9,971 nt of DNA from Abditibacteriota bacterium (GTDB lineage: Bacteria; Armatimonadota; UBA5829), in assembly GCA_017958015.1 (NCBI GenBank), contig JAGDDM010000097.1, positions 1 through 9,971 of the forward strand. Direction: 5' to 3'. The notes beneath the pieces were generated by a model. That model was not told the origin of the DNA, did no database searches, and saw nothing but the letters and a program-made list of their open reading frames with translations. The translations under genes and the position numbers were made by a program. Below are positions 6,837 to 9,971 of this stretch, piece after piece (within the stretch, counting starts at the first letter, position 1; every line of letters begins with the position of its first letter).

Positions 6837-6857
6837 ATAGCGTATATTTTACGCCAA
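6832..6857 (-). promoter_or_regulatory. Predicted promoter of the CBS-DUF1385 gene, overlapping the rpmB -10
   Basis: The minus strand carries a perfect TATAAT at 6837-6832, sharing five positions with the rpmB -10 box. A -35-like TTGGCG (6857-6852) is 14 bases from it, but 16 bases from an alternative -10, TAATAC (6835-6830). Either choice puts minus-strand initiation in the same few bases as the rpmB promoter. Confidence 0.45.
6840..6854. promoter_or_regulatory. Small inverted repeat at the rpmB transcription start region
   Basis: GCGTA (6840-6844) and TACGC (6850-6854) flank five AT bases. The repeat lies just downstream of the rpmB -10 and overlaps the putative -35 of the divergent gene. 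It could be an operator; it is short enough to be chance. Confidence 0.3.
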
Positions 6858-6866
6858 TCACTTTCC

Positions 6867-6873
6867 AAGGAGG
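6867..6873 (+). promoter_or_regulatory. rpmB ribosome binding site
   Basis: AAGGAGG lies nine bases before ATG at 6883. It is a near-perfect Shine-Dalgarno site and fixes the start. Confidence 0.85.
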
Positions 6874-6882
6874 ATTTGAATA

Positions 6883-7101
6883 ATGTCTAACGTTTGTGAT
6901 GTTTGCGGCAAAGGCCCGCAGTTCGGACAGAACATCCGCCACGTCCACTCCGGTTCGTGGGCTCTTCGCGCTCCCCGCACCAAGAGAAGATGGATGCCCA
7001 ACCTTCAGACGGTTCACGCCGACGTGAACGGCACCACCAAAAAGATGCGTGTATGCACCAAGTGCCTCAAAGCCGGCAAGATTGTCCGCGCCGTAAAGTA
7101 A
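6883..7101 (+). CDS. rpmB: 50S ribosomal protein L28 (zinc-ribbon form)
   Basis: A 72-residue basic protein, a structural component of the large ribosomal subunit. The N-terminus CDVCGKGPQFGQNI and the PRTKRRWMPNLQTV core are typical of bacterial L28. Two Cys pairs, Cys5/Cys8 and Cys58/Cys61, make this the zinc-binding (C+) form. Compared with the common ~62-residue L28, where 'GN.VSHS..+TKR' is continuous, there is an extra stretch around HSGSWALRAP (22-31). The gene appears to be transcribed alone: its own promoter and ribosome binding site lie upstream and a strong terminator follows. It is not next to rpmG or other ribosomal genes within this window. Confidence 0.95.
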   Translation: MSNVCDVCGKGPQFGQNIRHVHSGSWALRAPRTKRRWMPNLQTVHADVNGTTKKMRVCTKCLKAGKIVRAVK

Positions 7102-7120
7102 CCTTTACATCTATATTGTA

Positions 7121-7151
7121 CCGGATTATCCCGAAAAAGGGGATATACCGG
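7121..7151 (+). other. Imperfect hairpin in the rpmB 3' region
   Basis: CCGG (7121-7124) pairs with CCGG (7148-7151), and TATCCC (7127-7132) pairs with GGGATA (7140-7145). A 2x2 internal mismatch separates the stems and the loop is GAAAAAG. No T-run follows, so it is not a terminator itself. It may protect the 3' end or assist the terminator 20 bases further on. Confidence 0.45.
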
Positions 7152-7171
7152 AGCAAAAAAACGCAAAAAAT

Positions 7172-7196
7172 CCCGTTCTTCGGAACGGGTTTTTTT
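7172..7196 (+). terminator. Strong intrinsic terminator of rpmB
   Basis: CCCGTTC (7172-7178), a TTCG tetraloop and GAACGGG (7183-7189) form a perfect 7-base-pair stem followed by seven T (7190-7196). A run of six A lies just upstream of the stem. Confidence 0.93.
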
Positions 7197-7247
7197 GTTG
7201 TGTTCGCGGCGCCTTTCCGGTTTCCCGGGACGGCAGGAAATATTAAT

Positions 7248-7276
7248 TTGACATTATGATTAGACTCTTATACAAT
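7248..7276 (+). promoter_or_regulatory. Near-consensus sigma-70-type promoter of the beta-helix protein gene
   Basis: A perfect TTGACA (7248-7253), 17-base spacer and TACAAT (7271-7276). Transcription should start near 7283, leaving a leader of about 34 bases. The terminator at 7172-7196 isolates this gene from rpmB. Confidence 0.75.
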
Positions 7277-7303
7277 TAAATCGGTAAACATTTTTGTCCG
7301 AAA

Positions 7304-7310
7304 AAGGAGA
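7304..7310 (+). promoter_or_regulatory. Ribosome binding site of the beta-helix protein gene
   Basis: AAGGAGA lies six bases before ATG at 7317. It selects this start, which begins a good signal peptide. Confidence 0.85.
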
Positions 7311-7316
7311 ACCGGT

Positions 7317-9971
7317 ATGAAAAAACTCTTCTTCGTTCTCGCCCTTATGATAGGGCTTTCCGTCGGCGGTTTCGCGGCGGAGTACTACGTAAACTACAGT
7401 GACGGCACCGGCGCCATGGGCACGTCCCCGGAAGCGGCAGCCTCCTCAATAGCCGTGCTGCAATACTGGCTGCAACCCGGTGATATCATCAATGTCACCG
7501 GCGACGGCGGGGAGGTTTTGAGGAACCTAAACGGCACCGCCGACGCTCCCATCACCATCAGGCCCTACAAAACCACCTCCGGCTCATCCCACAACGGCTG
7601 GCTCTCCGTGGGCGCCTCGGGCAGCGCCGCTTTATACATGATAAAGTGCTCGTACATTATTGTGGACGGCGCCCGGAAGGACGACGGAGAGAGAGACCAC
7701 ATCGAGCTGCGGCAGGCTGTCAAGGGCGGCGTCGTGTTGAACAACAGCCACCACTGCGTGTTCAAAAACATCAATCTGCACGATTTCAACGATGGCGACA
7801 CCTATGACTGCGCCGCTTTCCGTGAAGAAAACGGATCCCACCACAACACCTTTGTCCGCAACCGCATAAGCGGCGTGGGCGGCACGAGTCACAGCAGCGT
7901 GGCCTTCGACTCCGACGGCAACACTGAAGCCGGGAGCTCGGTTTTCGCCTACAACACGGTTGTGGGCGTTGGCAACGTTACGCGAACAAGCGGCGGCAGT
8001 TCCGTTATCGCGTGCAACAACGTATGTTACAACATTCGGGGCAACGCTTCCTCCGGCGGCAGCACCGCCGTATTCACCGGCAGCACCGCCACAAACAACA
8101 ACATCAGTTACAACTACGTAAGCAAATACACATCCGGTGTAACCGGGCGGATCGATCTTTGGACCGACCCCAAGTTGACCGGACTCGACTACCGTCTTGC
8201 CGAAAACTCCCCCGCCAGAAACGTGGGCAACAGCGTGGAGATTCTCACGGACAACGGCCTCACCTACATCGGCACCGCTCCGGATTTGGGCTGCTACGAA
8301 AGCGAATACGAAAACATCTGCACAATCTCCGGCACCGTCACCGACGTTGACGGCAATCCCATCGACGGCGTGCAGGTGTACGGTTCCGGCGCAAACAGCG
8401 TATGTTATACCGACTCCGCCGGACACTACAGCCTTAATATAAACAGAATCGACCGTCCCACCGTGGAAGTTGTCGCGTGGCACTCGGAGTATGAGTCGCA
8501 ACGTGTTTCCGTGAATACCGCCCCGAGGACGATTTCCCATGACTTTGTCCTTAACTTCAACCAATACTCCGTTTCGGGTAGGGTTACTTATTTTGACAAA
8601 GCCTCCAATTCCAATAAAGGAATCTCCGGAGCGGTGATTACTTTGAACGGCAACACCACCGTAGCCGACGCCAACGGAGACTTCTATATACGTACTCGCA
8701 GAGTGGGCGTTTACGATCTCGCAATTACCGCCGAAGGATATGAGGGTTATTACAGACATTTGGAAGCGAGTACTTCCACCGGTTTCTACATGACCGTTCT
8801 TCTCACCCCCATTTGCGTCATGACCGGCACGGTCATGTCAACATTCACCGGCAGTCCGGTGGCGGGAGCCGCGGTAACAATCGGCGACATCACCGTAACC
8901 ACCGACTCCGACGGAAAATACGACATCATCGTCAAGCAAGCGTACTCTTACAGCGTCAAGGTGACCGTGGGCGGATATACATACTACGAAACCCTTATCG
9001 TAAATACTGCCGCCTACGCCACCGAAGACATAACCCTTCAAGACGCCTGCAAAGTGTATGGCAATGTTGTATCCGACGAGGACGAAGCCCCCGTCGCGGG
9101 CGCTGTTGTTGCCGTGGACGAGTTCGAGACAACAACCGACGATGACGGGTATTACGAGGTGACGGTACGGAGTCCCGGTACCCGGAACGTTACCGTTGAC
9201 GTCGAGGGGTATATGACCTACCGCGATACCGTTTCCGCCAACCAAAGCGCCGTTTTCAAAAAAATAACCCTCGTCTCCGCCTGCATTGTGACGGGCACCG
9301 TTACCTCCCCCGAGGGAGAACCGGTTGTCGGAGCGGCGGTGTCCGTGGGCGAAACGGAGTCGGTCACCGACGAGTTCGGCGGTTTCGAAGCGAAGGTGCC
9401 GAAATCCGACTCCGTTGCCGTCACCGTTACCGCCGAAGGTTACTTTCCCTACAGCGGCGCCGTTGACGCTTCCGGTTCCTCAGCGCAAACAGACATAAAC
9501 CTCTCCTATACCTGCGTTATAAGCGGCACCGTCAGAGACAGCTTTAGCGGAGACCCTTGCGAAGCCAGAGTTACCGTCGGAGACATAACCGTGATCACCG
9601 GCCCAGGCGGCGAGTATAGTGTGACTGTGCCGCGAGCGCCGTCTTATGACGTTGGCGCGGCAGGTATTGTGAGTTTTCAGTCTTTTCATTATGGGTATTC
9701 CGGCACCGTCGCGGCGGACAGAGACGCGGTTACGATGGATATCTTTCTTAACAGAAACGGCATGGATTACTGTGTGATTGAGGGCAGGGTCGTATCCGCC
9801 CAAGGAAAATCCTTGGAGGGAGTTAAGGTCAGCGTCGGCGACCGTTACTGTTATACGGACTTGAACGGTCGGTACGGCGTGACGGTAGAGCAACGCACAT
9901 CCGTAACGATTACCGTCACTCCCGGTACCGGCTATTTCGGAACAACAAGAAATATTCTCGCCAGAGGGAGG
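7317..9971 (+). CDS. Secreted right-handed beta-helix protein with carboxypeptidase-regulatory-like repeats (3' end outside window)
   Basis: The frame runs open from ATG at 7317 to the right edge: 885 codons without a stop. A signal peptide (MKKLFFVLALMIGLSVGGFA, probable cleavage before AEYYV) shows export. Residues about 22-330 form a right-handed parallel beta-helix domain: 'LQPGDIINV' and 'GTADAPITIRPY' near the start, NNSHHCVFKNINL and FVRNRISGV as coils, and DPKLTGLDYRL (284-294) with DLGCYE (323-328) at the end, the usual closing signature of such proteins. From residue 335 there are at least seven repeats of about 78-86 residues resembling carboxypeptidase-regulatory-like (CarboxypepD_reg) beta-sandwiches. 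Family knowledge: beta-helix domains bind or cleave polysaccharides and the repeats act as spacers. No catalytic residues can be assigned and the C-terminal anchor is not in view. It is probably a cell-surface or released polysaccharide-binding protein. Confidence 0.88.
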   Translation, partial: MKKLFFVLALMIGLSVGGFAAEYYVNYSDGTGAMGTSPEAAASSIAVLQYWLQPGDIINVTGDGGEVLRNLNGTADAPITIRPYKTTSGSSHNGWLSVGASGSAALYMIKCSYIIVDGARKDDGERDHIELRQAVKGGVVLNNSHHCVFKNINLHDFNDGDTYDCAAFREENGSHHNTFVRNRISGVGGTSHSSVAFDSDGNTEAGSSVFAYNTVVGVGNVTRTSGGSSVIACNNVCYNIRGNASSGGSTAVFTGSTATNNNISYNYVSKYTSGVTGRIDLWTDPKLTGLDYRLAENSPARNVGNSVEILTDNGLTYIGTAPDLGCYESEYENICTISGTVTDVDGNPIDGVQVYGSGANSVCYTDSAGHYSLNINRIDRPTVEVVAWHSEYESQRVSVNTAPRTISHDFVLNFNQYSVSGRVTYFDKASNSNKGISGAVITLNGNTTVADANGDFYIRTRRVGVYDLAITAEGYEGYYRHLEASTSTGFYMTVLLTPICVMTGTVMSTFTGSPVAGAAVTIGDITVTTDSDGKYDIIVKQAYSYSVKVTVGGYTYYETLIVNTAAYATEDITLQDACKVYGNVVSDEDEAPVAGAVVAVDEFETTTDDDGYYEVTVRSPGTRNVTVDVEGYMTYRDTVSANQSAVFKKITLVSACIVTGTVTSPEGEPVVGAAVSVGETESVTDEFGGFEAKVPKSDSVAVTVTAEGYFPYSGAVDASGSSAQTDINLSYTCVISGTVRDSFSGDPCEARVTVGDITVITGPGGEYSVTVPRAPSYDVGAAGIVSFQSFHYGYSGTVAADRDAVTMDIFLNRNGMDYCVIEGRVVSAQGKSLEGVKVSVGDRYCYTDLNGRYGVTVEQRTSVTITVTPGTGYFGTTRNILARGR
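8058..8090 (+). repeat. Short direct repeat inside the beta-helix domain
   Basis: GGCAGCACCGCC occurs at 8058-8069 and again at 8079-8090, a 21-base (seven-codon) period encoding GSTAVFT then GSTATNN. It probably reflects a small local duplication in a beta-helix turn. Confidence 0.45.
8319..9971 (+). repeat. Seven CarboxypepD_reg-like protein repeats, most beginning with cysteine
   Basis: Repeats begin at residues 335, 417, 500, 578, 656, 733 and 819 (the last is cut by the window). The consensus is C.[IVM].G.V....G.PV.GA.V..G, then TD..G.Y...V, then V.V...GY. Six of seven open with Cys; the second has Tyr. Repeats 3, 4 and 5 have nearly constant length (78, 78 and 77 residues). Repeats 3 and 6 share VT[IV]GDITV[TI]T (8880-8903 and 9576-9599) with several synonymous base differences, so the duplication is old or under protein-level selection. 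Confidence 0.8.

Noticed and set aside
7632..8759. 375-codon minus-strand open frame
   Set aside because: Lies opposite a continuous 885-codon frame with signal peptide, beta-helix signatures and protein repeats; the antisense product is Val/Gly-rich without motifs.

Overview
This window comes from a bacterial chromosome of moderately high GC. It has bacterial Shine-Dalgarno sites, sigma-70-like promoters, intrinsic terminators and closely packed genes. I could not identify the organism. A zinc-ribbon L28, a CBS-DUF1385 membrane protein, DUF4091 and GH42-like glycan proteins and a secreted beta-helix/carboxypeptidase-regulatory-like protein together fit an Armatimonadota/Abditibacteriota-type or related lineage, but this is a low-confidence inference from gene content. 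I see no tRNA, rRNA, CRISPR array, transposase or phage gene.

Layout. (1) Bases 1-170 (+) hold the C-terminal end of a family-2 glycosyltransferase of the polyprenyl-phosphate-sugar synthase type. (2) A hairpin at 234-269 works as a terminator for this gene and for the genes converging on it. (3) A minus-strand operon runs from 5546 down to 268: a large secreted GH42-like glycosidase-fold protein with a C-terminal carbohydrate-binding-like domain, a DUF4091/GH123-like protein carrying an EF-hand-like loop, and the tRNA-modifying enzyme MtaB. The junctions are a 10-base gap and an 8-base overlap. (4) Upstream on the same strand (6774-5644) is a membrane protein fusing a CBS pair to a DUF1385 domain. 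(5) It diverges from rpmB (L28, 6883-7101 +) across a 108-base region in which the two predicted -10 boxes overlap almost completely. (6) rpmB ends at a strong UUCG terminator. A near-consensus promoter then drives a large secreted protein (7317 to beyond the right edge, +): a right-handed beta-helix followed by at least seven related beta-sandwich repeats.

The theme is extracellular carbohydrate handling: two glycan-active candidates in one operon, a beta-helix surface protein and a lipid-linked-sugar glycosyltransferase, among housekeeping genes (rpmB, mtaB). No known multi-gene defence or mobile system is visible. The least expected signal is a 20-base intergenic sequence present twice (18 of 20 identical), at 208-227 (+) and 5565-5584 (-). 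The copies face inward and bracket the whole glycan/mtaB operon. All gaps between genes are shorter than 300 bases; the longest, 7102-7316, contains two hairpins and a promoter.
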